From Pseudomonadota bacterium (lineage in GTDB: Bacteria > Pseudomonadota > Gammaproteobacteria > Xanthomonadales > Xanthomonadaceae): a stretch of DNA of 64,000 nt. Each line of letters starts with the position of its first letter. Position 1 is the stretch's first letter. Where the stretch lies: assembly GCA_023390905.1 (NCBI GenBank), contig JAEWBY010000061.1, forward strand, positions 53,686 to 117,685. The letters are read 5' to 3'. The translations under genes and the position numbers were made by a program. This document shows, piece by piece, positions 35,945 to 45,967 of the stretch. The notes beneath the pieces are model-generated. The model was not told the DNA's origin. It saw only the letters and a program-made list of their open reading frames with translations, and made no database searches.

Positions 35945-36643
35945 TCAAATATTCGCCAATCGCGGGCGCAGCACCTGTTCGGTCACGGCGATGTAATGAC
36001 AGACGCTGCCGGCGATCACGAACAGATGCCAGATCGCGTGCGAATAGCGGATCGATTCGCGGTGATAGAAGTAGGTGCCGAGCGTGTAGAACAGACCGCC
36101 GGCGAGCAGCCAGCCCAGCGACCAGGCATCGAGCGAGGTCAGCATCGGCTTGATCGCGACGATCACGAGCCACCCCATCGCGATGTAGATGATCGTGGAG
36201 AGCAGCTTGAAACGGCCCGTGTAGAACAGCTTGAAGATCACGCCGGCCACGGCCAGTGTCCAGATCGCCGCGAACAGGCTCCAGCCCCACGGGCCCCGCA
36301 GGCCGATCAGCGTGAACGGTGTGTAGGTGCCGGCGATCAGCAGATAGATCGCGCAATGGTCGAAGATCTTCAGCCGGCCCTTGGCGACCGGATGCTGGAT
36401 CGCGTGGTAGAGCGTGGACGCCGTGTAGAGCAGCAGCAGGGTGACGCCGAAGACGATGGACGCGCCCAGTTGCCAGCCGTCGCCATGAATGGCCGCCAGC
36501 GTGATCAGCACCGCACCGCCGGCCAGCGCCGCCACCGCACCCAGGCCGTGCGTCAGCGCGCTCGCGATTTCGTCGCGCAGGTCGATGAGGTGATCGGCCC
36601 GCTTGCGGGCCCGCAACTGTCGGAGGGAAGGGGAATCGCTCAT
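35945..36643 (-). CDS. trhA: Hemolysin III / TrhA family membrane protein
   Basis: A 232-residue seven-helix membrane protein of the PAQR/hemolysin III superfamily. Conserved metal-site residues lie in DEIASALTHGLG, in TASTLYHAI and in the C-terminal HAIWHLFVIAGSVCHY. Bacterial members have been linked to membrane-energy or lipid homeostasis; the name hemolysin is historical. It lies between prfC and asmA on the same strand with separate spacers (66 and 86 bp), so operon membership is uncertain. Confidence 0.9.
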   Translation of the reverse strand: MSDSPSLRQLRARKRADHLIDLRDEIASALTHGLGAVAALAGGAVLITLAAIHGDGWQLGASIVFGVTLLLLYTASTLYHAIQHPVAKGRLKIFDHCAIYLLIAGTYTPFTLIGLRGPWGWSLFAAIWTLAVAGVIFKLFYTGRFKLLSTIIYIAMGWLVIVAIKPMLTSLDAWSLGWLLAGGLFYTLGTYFYHRESIRYSHAIWHLFVIAGSVCHYIAVTEQVLRPRLANI

Positions 36644-36709
36644 GCGATCACGTTACCGCAACGCAGCACGGCTTGCAGCATCGGTTCATGCCGCGCGGCG
36701 GACCCGGCC

Positions 36710-38314
36710 TCAGGCCGGATCCACGCTGTGCGCATGCTCGCGGGTGGCGTGGAATTCCACCGCCGGCGCGCGCTCCTGCGCCAGTTGCAGATTGACCCGG
36801 GTCGGAGCGAGGTAGACCAACTCGCCGGCGGCATCCACGGCCAGGTTCATCGCGTTCTTGTCGCGGAATTCCTCCAGCTTTTTCGCGTCGCTGCAACGGA
36901 TCCAGCGGGCCGTGGCGACGCTGACGTTCTCGAAGCTCGCGTCCACGCCGTACTCGTCCTTGAGGCGATAGGCCACCACGTCGAACTGCAGCACGCCGAC
37001 CGCGCCGAGGATCAGGTCATTGCTCATCAGCGGGCGGAAGAACTGGGTGGCGCCTTCCTCGCTCAACTGCGCCAGGCCCTTCTGCAACTGCTTGAGCTTG
37101 AGCGGATCGCGCAGGCGCGCGCGGCGGAACAGTTCCGGCGCGAAGTTCGGAATGCCGGTGAAACCCAGCGCCTCGCCCTCGGTGAACGTGTCGCCGATCG
37201 AGATCGTGCCGTGGTTGTGGATGCCGATGACATCGCCCGGCCAGGCCTCGGCGGCGATCTCGCGATCACTGGCCATGAACGTCAGCGCGTTCGCCAGCTT
37301 GATCTCCTTGCCGCTGCGCACGTGGAAGGCCTTCATGCCGGCCTCGAAACGGCCCGAACACACCCGCATGAACGCCACGCGATCGCGGTGCTGCGGGTCC
37401 ATGTTGGCCTGGATCTTGAAGACGAAGCCGGTGAGCTTGTTTTCCTGCGGCTGCACTTCGCGCGTGGTGGTCGCGCGGGGCTGCGGGGCGGGCGCATGCT
37501 CGACGAAGAAATCCAGCAGCGGCTGCACGCCGAAATTGTTCACCGCCGAGCCGAAGAACACCGGGGTCTGCGTGCCGGCGCGATAGGCGTCGAGGTCGAA
37601 CGGATGCGATGCGCCCTGCACCAGTTCCAGTTCATCGCGCAGGCTGGCGAGCATCTCGCTGCCGATGCGGGCTTCCACCTGCGGGTCATCGAGCGAGGTG
37701 AAGATCGTCGAATCCTGGCGGGTGAAATTGCGGCCCGGCTCGTACAGATGCACTTCGCCGGTGACCAGATGCACCACGCCCTTGAGCCGGCTGCCCATGC
37801 CGATCGGCCAGGTCACCGGTGCGCACTGGATGCCGAGCACGCGCTCGACTTCATCCAGCAGTTCGATCGGCTCGCGACCTTCGCGATCGAGCTTGTTGAT
37901 GAAGGTCATGATCGGCGTGTCGCGCAGCCGGCAAACTTCCATCAGCTTGATCGTGCGTTCTTCCACGCCCTTGGCGACGTCGATCACCATCAGCGCCGAA
38001 TCCACCGCGGTCAGCACGCGGTAGGTGTCTTCGCCGAAGTCGGCGTGGCCGGGCGTGTCGAGCAGGTTGACGATCTTGCCCTCGTAAGGGAACTGCATCA
38101 CCGAGGAGGTCACCGAAATGCCGCGCTCCTTTTCCAGCGCCATCCAGTCCGACGTGGCGTGGCGCGCCGCCTTGCGGCCCTTGACCGAGCCGGCCATCTG
38201 GATCGCGCCGCCGAACAGCAGCAGCTTTTCGGTCAACGTCGTATTGCCGGCGTCGGGATGGGAAATGATGGCGAAGGTGCGGCGACGCGCGGCTTCGGTG
38301 ACGACTTCGGACAT
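36710..38314 (-). CDS. prfC: Peptide chain release factor 3 (RF3) with altered P-loop
   Basis: A 534-residue translational GTPase that removes RF1/RF2 from the ribosome after termination. The G-domain (about residues 10-280) has the G3 motif DTPGHADFG and the G4 motif NKLD, and the later domains are complete (GIHNHGTISIGDTFTEGE, FRPLMSNDLILGAVGVLQFDV). The G1 motif reads HPDAGNTTLTEK: residue 24, a near-invariant Lys that contacts the nucleotide phosphates, is Asn (codon at 38243-38245 on the reverse strand). A single base change from AAG or AAA would explain it. If real, GTP binding should be badly impaired. The rest of the gene shows no decay. Start ATG 38312-38314. Confidence 0.95.
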   Translation of the reverse strand: MSEVVTEAARRRTFAIISHPDAGNTTLTEKLLLFGGAIQMAGSVKGRKAARHATSDWMALEKERGISVTSSVMQFPYEGKIVNLLDTPGHADFGEDTYRVLTAVDSALMVIDVAKGVEERTIKLMEVCRLRDTPIMTFINKLDREGREPIELLDEVERVLGIQCAPVTWPIGMGSRLKGVVHLVTGEVHLYEPGRNFTRQDSTIFTSLDDPQVEARIGSEMLASLRDELELVQGASHPFDLDAYRAGTQTPVFFGSAVNNFGVQPLLDFFVEHAPAPQPRATTTREVQPQENKLTGFVFKIQANMDPQHRDRVAFMRVCSGRFEAGMKAFHVRSGKEIKLANALTFMASDREIAAEAWPGDVIGIHNHGTISIGDTFTEGEALGFTGIPNFAPELFRRARLRDPLKLKQLQKGLAQLSEEGATQFFRPLMSNDLILGAVGVLQFDVVAYRLKDEYGVDASFENVSVATARWIRCSDAKKLEEFRDKNAMNLAVDAAGELVYLAPTRVNLQLAQERAPAVEFHATREHAHSVDPA

Positions 38315-38413
38315 GGCAACGGCGCCCGCGCGGGCGCTGACAGGAAAGGAGAGGCGCCGATTATAGCTTGCGTGGTCGCCGCAGGCGCTCATGGGCAAGG
38401 CCCGTGGGGCATT

Positions 38414-39364
38414 TCAGGGTGAACGCCGGGTCATCGGGTTGCCGGGAAACTGGAGCTGGCCCAGCGCGCCGAACATCCGGAACGGCACCGACTCCAGCGC
38501 CATGCCGCGATTGACCTGGATGACGAAATGCAGGTGCGGGGCCGTGCTCAGCCCGGTGTTGCCGGACAGGCCGATGCGCTGGCCCTTGCGCACGAACTGG
38601 CCTTCACGGACCTGCACGCCCTCGGGTTTGAGATGGGCGTACAACGCCATCGTGCCGTCGCCGTGCAGGATGCGGATGAAGTTGGCGCGGCCGCCGAACT
38701 TCTCGCGATTGAGCCCGGCCTTGTCGAAGTCCGATTCGACCTGCATCACCATGCCTTCGCGCGCAGCGACGATCGGCGTGCCCACCGGCACCGCGAAATC
38801 GACCGCGTGCAGGTTCTGCGCATCGTTGTGGCTGAAACTGCCGCCCGGCCCCTGATCCACGCGCACGCGGCCGTAGTCGAAGGGCAACCGGTATTCGTAG
38901 TCCTGCGGCTGGCTGGCCGGATCGCCCGGCAGGCTGTCCATCGAAAGCTCGAAGTCGCCGCCCTTCATCGGGTCGCCCATCACCACGTCGGCGACGATCA
39001 CGCTGCTGCGCGCGGGCACCACGGCGGTGGCGGGCAACGCCGGTCGCGCGCTGACGTTGCGGCTGCGCTTGAAGCTGAGCTGCACTTCCACCGGCCCGTG
39101 CAGCAGATTGTCCGCCCATGCCTGATAACGCAGGCCGCTGCGCTCCAGCCGCAGCCGCACGAAGGCCGAGGGCGCATTGCGGAACCGCAGTACGTCCACC
39201 TCCGCATCGGCCAGCGCGGTGGCCGGCGGTGGCTGATCACCGTATTGCGTGTAGCCCTGCTTGTCCTTCCAGCGATAGAGGCGGGCGGCCTCGCCCGGCA
39301 CGGCGCTGGACAGCAGCAGCGTGGCGAGGCATGCAATCGCGGCGGTACGCAGGCTTGGTTTCAC
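38414..39364 (-). CDS. Exported M23-family peptidase with N-terminal DUF4124
   Basis: A 316-residue periplasmic zinc metallopeptidase, LytM-like. A signal peptide (ACLATLLLSSAVPGEA) precedes a DUF4124 motif (ARLYRWKDKQGYTQYGDQPP), and the M23 domain fills the C-terminal half. Metal ligands are in HAVDFAVPVGTPI (first His and Asp) and HLHF, with HLKPEG as the intervening motif. The family cleaves peptidoglycan cross-bridges or, when degenerate, activates amidases; the key residues are kept here. The GTG start (39362-39364) overlaps the stop of the upstream propeller gene (GTGA), so the two are translationally coupled. Confidence 0.9.
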   Translation of the reverse strand: MKPSLRTAAIACLATLLLSSAVPGEAARLYRWKDKQGYTQYGDQPPPATALADAEVDVLRFRNAPSAFVRLRLERSGLRYQAWADNLLHGPVEVQLSFKRSRNVSARPALPATAVVPARSSVIVADVVMGDPMKGGDFELSMDSLPGDPASQPQDYEYRLPFDYGRVRVDQGPGGSFSHNDAQNLHAVDFAVPVGTPIVAAREGMVMQVESDFDKAGLNREKFGGRANFIRILHGDGTMALYAHLKPEGVQVREGQFVRKGQRIGLSGNTGLSTAPHLHFVIQVNRGMALESVPFRMFGALGQLQFPGNPMTRRSP

Positions 39365-40446
39365 TGCACGCAGTCGTTCCCGAGTCGGAGCGCCTGGGCC
39401 ACGTCGCGCAGATCGAACGCGGCCAGCGACTGATCATTGTGGAGGGCGAACAACGCACCGGCCGGAAAACGCGCGGTCGCTGCGGCATGGATGGTCTCAC
39501 CATCGGTGTTGGCGACCTGTTCACCACGGAAGATCCCGCGCGGGGCCAGCGTGGCGCGGTCGAACACGCGGAACAGCGTCGGCGTCAGTTGGTCCACGGC
39601 GATCCAGTACCCCTGATCCGCGCTGCATGCCCACAGCGCGACGCCTTCGGCATCGGCGTCGAACGCGGGAAAGCTGAAACGCCGGTATTCACCGCTCAGC
39701 GTGTATTCGCGCAGCGTGGACCCTACACGGCGGTCCTCGTCGGCGATGAGCAGGCGATCGTAGGCAGGATCGCCTGCGATCGATTCGACCATGCGCAGCG
39801 CGCCGGCCTCGTCGGTGGCGCCGAACGTGCCGGCCAGTTCGGCGCTGACAGCGTCCTCGCCGAGATGGACGCGGAAGCGCTTGATGCGCTGATCGAGCTG
39901 GTCCATCGGCGGTAGCAGGCCATTGCGGAAATCGGCCATGAAGCTGTCGGTGACGAACAGATCCAGCTCGCCCGGGCCGACCTCCTCCACCCACAGGCCA
40001 TAGGGCACCTTCAGGACATCGGCGCCAATCACCGCCAGCGGCGTGAAGTCGGGCAGGCGCAGTGCCTGCACGCGATGGTTGTCGCGTTCGGCGACGAAGA
40101 CCACATCGCCGAATACCGCGATCCCGTTGGGCCGATTGAACTGGCCCGGAGCATCGCCCGGTCCGCCGAACGTGCGCAGTCGCGCGCCGGTATCGCCGTC
40201 ATAGACCGCCAGGCGATGGCTGGACTTGGCCGTGGCGATGAGCCAGAGCTGTCCGTCCTCGGTCGGCCAGGCGGCGATCGAATCGAGTTCGTCGGCCGGA
40301 ACCGGATCCGAGATCCAGGTCTCCCGCACCGTGGCGTTCGCCGTCGTGACCGGGGCGGGCGCAGGCGGGCGCGATGTGTGGCGGGGCGGGGTGGCGCAAC
40401 CGCCCAGCAGCGCCGCGAAGGCCGCCGCAAAAATGTAATTTCTCAT
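39361..40446 (-). CDS. Lipoprotein with phytase-like/NHL beta-propeller
   Basis: A 361-residue exported protein. The N-terminus MRNYIFAAAFAALLGGCAT carries a lipobox ending at Cys17, followed by a Pro/Thr linker. The body is a beta-propeller with repeats such as LWLIATAKSSHRLAVYD, GQFNRPNGIAVFGDVVFVAERDNHRVQAL and LDLFVTDSFM. The start-of-domain sequence DELDSIAAWP plus the acidic NHL-like blades resembles beta-propeller phytases, but I cannot confirm the calcium-site residues. A phytase or other phosphoesterase role is a suggestion. It is coupled to the downstream M23 peptidase gene and divergent from the methionine operon. Confidence 0.65.
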   Translation of the reverse strand: MRNYIFAAAFAALLGGCATPPRHTSRPPAPAPVTTANATVRETWISDPVPADELDSIAAWPTEDGQLWLIATAKSSHRLAVYDGDTGARLRTFGGPGDAPGQFNRPNGIAVFGDVVFVAERDNHRVQALRLPDFTPLAVIGADVLKVPYGLWVEEVGPGELDLFVTDSFMADFRNGLLPPMDQLDQRIKRFRVHLGEDAVSAELAGTFGATDEAGALRMVESIAGDPAYDRLLIADEDRRVGSTLREYTLSGEYRRFSFPAFDADAEGVALWACSADQGYWIAVDQLTPTLFRVFDRATLAPRGIFRGEQVANTDGETIHAAATARFPAGALFALHNDQSLAAFDLRDVAQALRLGNDCVQ

Positions 40447-40495
40447 ATCGTTCAGATTATGCGGCATGGGTCCCCGCGCGGGGAGGGGCGGATCC

Positions 40496-40547
40496 ATCGC
40501 TTTATCCGCATAAAGCGATTGACAGCGTTCCAAACCGCGGGCAGAGT
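40496..40547 (+). promoter_or_regulatory. Methionine-operon promoter with perfect palindrome
   Basis: A perfect inverted repeat with 10-bp arms ATCGCTTTAT (40496-40505) and ATAAAGCGAT (40510-40519), CCGC spacer, runs directly into a consensus -35 TTGACA (40519-40524). After 17 bp, CAGAGT (40542-40547) is a weak -10. Transcription would then start at about the first base of the SAM riboswitch. The palindrome is well placed for a repressor or activator dimer. ArsR-type SAM/SAH regulators such as SahR, or MetR, are candidates, not established. Confidence 0.6.
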
Positions 40548-40554
40548 GGCCCCA

Positions 40555-40666
40555 CCATCGAGACCGGCAGAGGGACAGGCCCGAAGAAGCCGGGGCAACC
40601 AGCGATGCGCAAGCGTCGTGGTCGGTGCCAAATCCTGCGGGGACCTTGCGTCTGCCCGAAAGATGG
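40555..40666 (+). ncRNA. SAM-I (S-box) riboswitch
   Basis: The leader of metX matches the S-box core. P1 is CCATC (40555-40559) pairing with GATGG (40662-40666). The conserved stretches AGAGGGACAGGCCCGAAGAAGC, CGGGGCAACC, GGTGCCAAATCC and CGAAAGATGG occur in order; I split them because each is a separate conserved strand. SAM binding normally turns expression off. Downstream hairpins CCGTGC/GCACGG and CGAGCT/AGCTCG precede the start codon without a U-run, so translational control or a non-canonical terminator is more likely than a standard attenuator. Confidence 0.88.
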
Positions 40667-40747
40667 TTCGTACCGTGCCTCTGCACGGCGAACGCGAGCT
40701 CCGCGAAAGCTCGATGGCGAAAGTCCCGACTCCACACGGACACTGCC

Positions 40748-41779
40748 ATGAGCTTCGCTATCGCTACCGCCACTTCGCTCGCTCCCGCCGACGCGGCCAC
40801 CGTTCCAGCGCACGCACCAACCGCCGCGCGACGCGGGGAGATCGCGCTGGAACTCGACATGCGCCATGCCGGCGCGCGCCTGGTGCGGATCCGCTATGAG
40901 CTCCAGGGGCCCGAACACGCGCCGGTGGTGTTCGTCGCCGGCGGCATTTCCGCGCATCGCCACCTGAGCGCCACCGAGAGCTTCCCGGAAAAAGGCTGGC
41001 TCAACGAACTGGTCGCATCCGGCCGCACGCTCGACCCGGCCCAGCGCCGCTTGCTGGCGATCGATTTCATCGGCGCCGACGGCAAGCTCGATGCCCCGAT
41101 CGATACCGCCGATCAGGCCGATGCGATCGCGCGCCTGCTCGATGCGCTGGATATTGATCGCCTGCAGGCGTTCGTCGGCTATTCCTATGGCGCGCTGGTC
41201 GGCCTGCAACTGGCGCAACGGCATCCGGCGCGCCTGCAGCGCCTGATCGCCGTCAGCGGCGCGCATCGCGCACATCCGTATGCAGCCGCATGGCGTGCAC
41301 TGCAACGCCGTGCGGTGAGCCTGGGACAGTTGCAATGCGCCGATGCGCAGGGGCTGTCGCTGGCGCGCCAGTTCGCGATGCTCAGCTACCGCACCCCGGA
41401 GGAATTCGAAGAGCGTTTCGATGCCGCGCCGGAAATCGTGCACGGCCGCGTGCGCTGCGCCGCCGAGGATTATCTCGACGCAGCCGGCGCGCAATACGTC
41501 GCGCGCACGCCGGTGACCGCGTACCTGCGCCTGTCCGAATCCATCGATCTGCACCGCGTCGATGCCGCCGCCATCCGCGTGCCGACCACGGTGATCGCTG
41601 TGGAAGGCGATCGCATCGTGCCGCTGTCCGATTCGGTCACGCTGGTCGAAGGGCTCGGCACGCTGGGCACGCTGCGCGTGCTGCGCTCGCCGTACGGCCA
41701 CGACGCCTTCCTCAAGGAAACCGATCGCATCGACGCGATCCTCGCTTCCATTCTGCGCACCCACGGAGAAACCCCATGA
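40748..41779 (+). CDS. metX: Homoserine O-acyltransferase (MetX fold; probably O-succinyl)
   Basis: A 343-residue alpha/beta-hydrolase-fold acyltransferase that activates the homoserine hydroxyl in methionine synthesis. The nucleophile motif is FVGYSYGALVG (Ser), and the acid/base pair lies in AVEGDRIVP and YGHDAFL (His). VVFVAGGISAHRH is the N-terminal strand. In Xanthomonadaceae, MetX-fold enzymes of this sort have been reassigned as succinyltransferases; the sequence here does not by itself decide acetyl versus succinyl. It starts at ATG 40748, 81 bp after the riboswitch. The stop overlaps metB (ATGA), so the genes are coupled. Confidence 0.9.
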   Translation: MSFAIATATSLAPADAATVPAHAPTAARRGEIALELDMRHAGARLVRIRYELQGPEHAPVVFVAGGISAHRHLSATESFPEKGWLNELVASGRTLDPAQRRLLAIDFIGADGKLDAPIDTADQADAIARLLDALDIDRLQAFVGYSYGALVGLQLAQRHPARLQRLIAVSGAHRAHPYAAAWRALQRRAVSLGQLQCADAQGLSLARQFAMLSYRTPEEFEERFDAAPEIVHGRVRCAAEDYLDAAGAQYVARTPVTAYLRLSESIDLHRVDAAAIRVPTTVIAVEGDRIVPLSDSVTLVEGLGTLGTLRVLRSPYGHDAFLKETDRIDAILASILRTHGETP

Positions 41780-42993
41780 GCCACGACGCCATCCGCGACG
41801 ACCGCTGTCGCCCCTCGACCTCCGCCGTGCGCGCCGGCATCGATCGCGATACCGCGTTCGGCGCGGTGACGCCGCCGATCGTGCTGTCTTCCAACTTCAG
41901 CTTCGATGGCTTCGGCAACAAGCGCACCTACGACTACACGCGCAGCGGCAACCCCACGCGCGATCTGCTCGGCGAAGCACTGGCCGGGCTCGAAGGCGGT
42001 GCGGGCGCGGTCATCACCTCGACCGGCATGGCCGCGATCAATCTGGTGCTCAATGCGCTGCTGCAACCCGGTGATCGCCTGGTGGTGCCGCATGATGCGT
42101 ACGGCGGGAGCTGGCGTCTGTTCAATGCGCTGGCGAAGAAGGGGCACTTCGAACTGATCACCGCCGACCTGACCGATCCGCGTTCGCTGGCCGAGGCGCT
42201 GGCGCAGGCGCCGCAACTGGTGCTGATCGAAACACCGTCCAATCCGCTGCTGCGCATCACCGATCTGCGCTTCGTCATCGATGCCGCGCACAAGGCCGGC
42301 GCGCGCGTGGTGGTGGACAACACCTTCCTCTCGCCGGCCCTGCAGCGTCCGATCGAATTCGGCGCGGATCTGGTGCTGCATTCCACCACCAAGTACATCA
42401 ACGGCCACAGCGACGTCGTCGGCGGCGCGGTGATCGCACGCGAAGCCGAAACCCACCAGCAACTGGTGTGGTGGGCCAACGCGCTGGGCCTGACCGGTTC
42501 ACCGTTCGACAGCTTCCTGACGCTGCGCGGTCTGCGCACGCTTGATGCACGCCTGCGCGTGCACCAGGAAAACACCCTCGCCATCGTCGATCTGCTCACC
42601 GCGCATCCGGCGGTGTCGGCGGTGTATTTCCCGGGCCTGTCCACGCATCCGGGGCACGCCGTGGCCGCTCGCCAGCAGAAGGGCTTCGGCGCGATGCTCA
42701 GCGTTGAACTGCAGGGCGGACAGGAGGCCGTGCGCGCGTTCATCGACGGCCTGCGCTATTTCACCCTGGCCGAATCGCTGGGCGGCGTGGAAAGCCTGAT
42801 CGCACACCCGGCGACGATGACGCACGCGGCGATGACCGCCGAGGCTCGCGCCAAGGCCGGGATTTCCGATGGCCTGCTGCGGCTGTCGGTCGGCATCGAG
42901 GCCACCGAAGACCTACTGGCGGATCTGGCCGATGGGCTGGCGCGCGCTGAGATCGCCGCCAGCGCGGCCGAACGAAAACTGGCCGACGCATGA
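41776..42993 (+). CDS. metB: Cystathionine gamma-synthase / O-succinylhomoserine (thiol)-lyase
   Basis: A 405-residue PLP enzyme of the Cys/Met metabolism family. The Schiff-base lysine is in HSTTKYINGHSDVVGG, the PLP phosphate region is TSTGMAAINL, and the aspartate motif is VVVDNTFLSPALQRP. It joins an activated homoserine to cysteine (or sulfide) in the second step of methionine synthesis. It overlaps metX and hom by 4 bp at each end (ATGA junctions), so the operon metX-metB-hom is tightly coupled and under the upstream riboswitch. The substrate specificity within the family cannot be fixed from the sequence. Confidence 0.93.
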   Translation: MSHDAIRDDRCRPSTSAVRAGIDRDTAFGAVTPPIVLSSNFSFDGFGNKRTYDYTRSGNPTRDLLGEALAGLEGGAGAVITSTGMAAINLVLNALLQPGDRLVVPHDAYGGSWRLFNALAKKGHFELITADLTDPRSLAEALAQAPQLVLIETPSNPLLRITDLRFVIDAAHKAGARVVVDNTFLSPALQRPIEFGADLVLHSTTKYINGHSDVVGGAVIAREAETHQQLVWWANALGLTGSPFDSFLTLRGLRTLDARLRVHQENTLAIVDLLTAHPAVSAVYFPGLSTHPGHAVAARQQKGFGAMLSVELQGGQEAVRAFIDGLRYFTLAESLGGVESLIAHPATMTHAAMTAEARAKAGISDGLLRLSVGIEATEDLLADLADGLARAEIAASAAERKLADA

Positions 42994-44069
42994 GCACCGT
43001 GGTGCAGTTGGCCACCGCGCGTCGGCGCACGCCGCCGCGTCTGGCATTGCTCGGCACGGGCGTGGTCGGCAGTGCGTTCGTCGATCGCTATGAACGCCTG
43101 CGCGCACGCACCGATGCGTTGCCGGCGTTCGCGTGGCTCGCCAATTCGCGCCATCTGCAACCCTGCGATGATTCGCTGGCGCATGCGCTCGAACAGGCGC
43201 GCGCCGCGCCCGTGCACGGTGGCGAGCTGCCGCCCTGGGCGGAGGCCGAAAGCCTGCGCGAAGGCGACGTGATCGTAGATGCCACCGCCAGCGAGACCGT
43301 GGCGGACTGGCACGCGGAATGGCTGTCGCGCGGCATCCACGTCATCACCGCCAACAAGCTCGGCAACGGCGGTGCGCTGATGCGCGCGCAGTCGATCGCG
43401 CAGGCCTGCCGGCAGAGCGGTGCGCGTTATGGCGACAGCGCCACCGTCGGTGCGGGGCTGCCCGTGCTGCGCAGCCTGCGCGCACTGGTCGCCGGCGGTG
43501 ACCGCATCCATCGCATCGAAGGCATCCTGTCCGGATCGCTCGCTTGGCTGTTCAATCACTACGACGGCATGCGCGCGTTTTCCGGTTTCGTGCGGCAGGC
43601 GCGCGGGGCTGGATATACCGAACCAGATCCGCGCATCGATCTGTCCGGCGAGGACGTGCGCCGCAAGCTGCTGATTCTCGCGCGCGCCGCCGGGCGTGAA
43701 CTCGACGCCACCGACGTGCAGGTGGAATCCCTCGTGCCACGCGAGCTCGCCACGCTGCCGCTGGCCGCGTTCGATGACGCATTGCCGGCACTGGACGAAG
43801 CGCTCGCCGCGCGTTTCCGGCACGCGTACCGCGAAGGCGCTCGCCTGCGTTTCATCGGTTCACTCGATGACGGCGGCGCGCGGGTCGGCCTGCACGCACT
43901 GCCGGCCGATCATGCGTTGTGCGGCGGCGCGGGCACCGACAATCGCGTGGCGATCTTCAGTGATCGCTATGCCGAACGTCCGCTGGTGGTGCAGGGGCCG
44001 GGCGCGGGAGCGGAGGTGACGGCGGCCGCGCTGCTCGATGACGTGCTGGCGATCACCGCGCCGCGCTGA
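42990..44069 (+). CDS. Homoserine dehydrogenase
   Basis: A 359-residue single-domain homoserine dehydrogenase, without the aspartokinase domain of ThrA/MetL and without an ACT domain. It reduces aspartate semialdehyde to homoserine with NAD(P)H. The Rossmann motif is LALLGTGVVGSAFVDRY, ITANKLGNGGALM lies in the nucleotide/substrate region, and the catalytic stretch is GYTEPDPRIDLSGEDVRRKLLILAR, which holds the conserved Asp and Lys. It is the last gene of the methionine operon, which places homoserine supply under the same SAM control. The 4-bp overlap with metB indicates coupling. Confidence 0.92.
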   Translation: MSTVVQLATARRRTPPRLALLGTGVVGSAFVDRYERLRARTDALPAFAWLANSRHLQPCDDSLAHALEQARAAPVHGGELPPWAEAESLREGDVIVDATASETVADWHAEWLSRGIHVITANKLGNGGALMRAQSIAQACRQSGARYGDSATVGAGLPVLRSLRALVAGGDRIHRIEGILSGSLAWLFNHYDGMRAFSGFVRQARGAGYTEPDPRIDLSGEDVRRKLLILARAAGRELDATDVQVESLVPRELATLPLAAFDDALPALDEALAARFRHAYREGARLRFIGSLDDGGARVGLHALPADHALCGGAGTDNRVAIFSDRYAERPLVVQGPGAGAEVTAAALLDDVLAITAPR

Positions 44070-44271
44070 GGCCTGCAACCGCGCCGGCTGGAACACACGG
44101 CGCGTGGTTCACTTGGTAAGTGCCGGGTACGCCGGAATCAGCAGCCGCACGCCCGCGATCACCGCCGCGCCTGCCAGGCGCTGGCGCTTTCGCCCACCGG
44201 CGCGGCCACATCGGACCGGCCGGCCGTGAAGTCGTGTTGCGCGCGCCGGTGACTACCGGCGACGCGCGACG

Positions 44272-45654
<1,383 letters not shown>

Positions 45655-45721
45655 GCGCGTATTCTATCCGGCCGCGCCGCCGGGCCTCTCCCGCGACGCA
45701 ACAGATCGGAAGGACCGGACC

Positions 45722-45967
45722 GTGCGATTGACCCTGTTCCAGCGCGACGACTGCCACCTCTGCGATCAGGCGCTGGACGTACTCGCCAGCGCCCGCTCGC
45801 CGGAATTCGACAGCGTGTTCATCGACGGCGACGACGTGCTCGAGAATCGCTACGGGATCCGCGTCCCGGTGCTGCGGCGTGAAGACGACGGCGCCGAACT
45901 GGACTGGCCGTTCGATGCCGCCGGGGTGGCGGCGTTCCTCGCTGCCGGTAATGGTCCAGCCGCATAG
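45722..45967 (+). CDS. Small glutaredoxin-like (DUF836) protein
   Basis: An 81-residue thioredoxin-fold protein starting RLTLFQRDDCHLCDQALDVL. The CHLC dithiol motif and the downstream cis-Pro segment IRVPVLRRED fit the glutaredoxin/DUF836 family. The GTG start at 45722 follows a GGAAGGA ribosome binding site; the frame is open further upstream but without homology-like sequence. Its last 118 bp overlap the 3' end of the convergent hydrolase gene, an unusually long overlap. It is probably a cytosolic disulfide reductase or redox partner of unknown target. Confidence 0.8.
   Translation: MRLTLFQRDDCHLCDQALDVLASARSPEFDSVFIDGDDVLENRYGIRVPVLRREDDGAELDWPFDAAGVAAFLAAGNGPAA

Noticed and set aside
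35828..38422. An 864-codon open frame on the + strand
   Set aside because: It runs antisense to the AsmA, hemolysin III and prfC genes, is made of Arg/His/Gln/Glu-rich low-complexity sequence and has no family features. High GC gives such long antisense frames.
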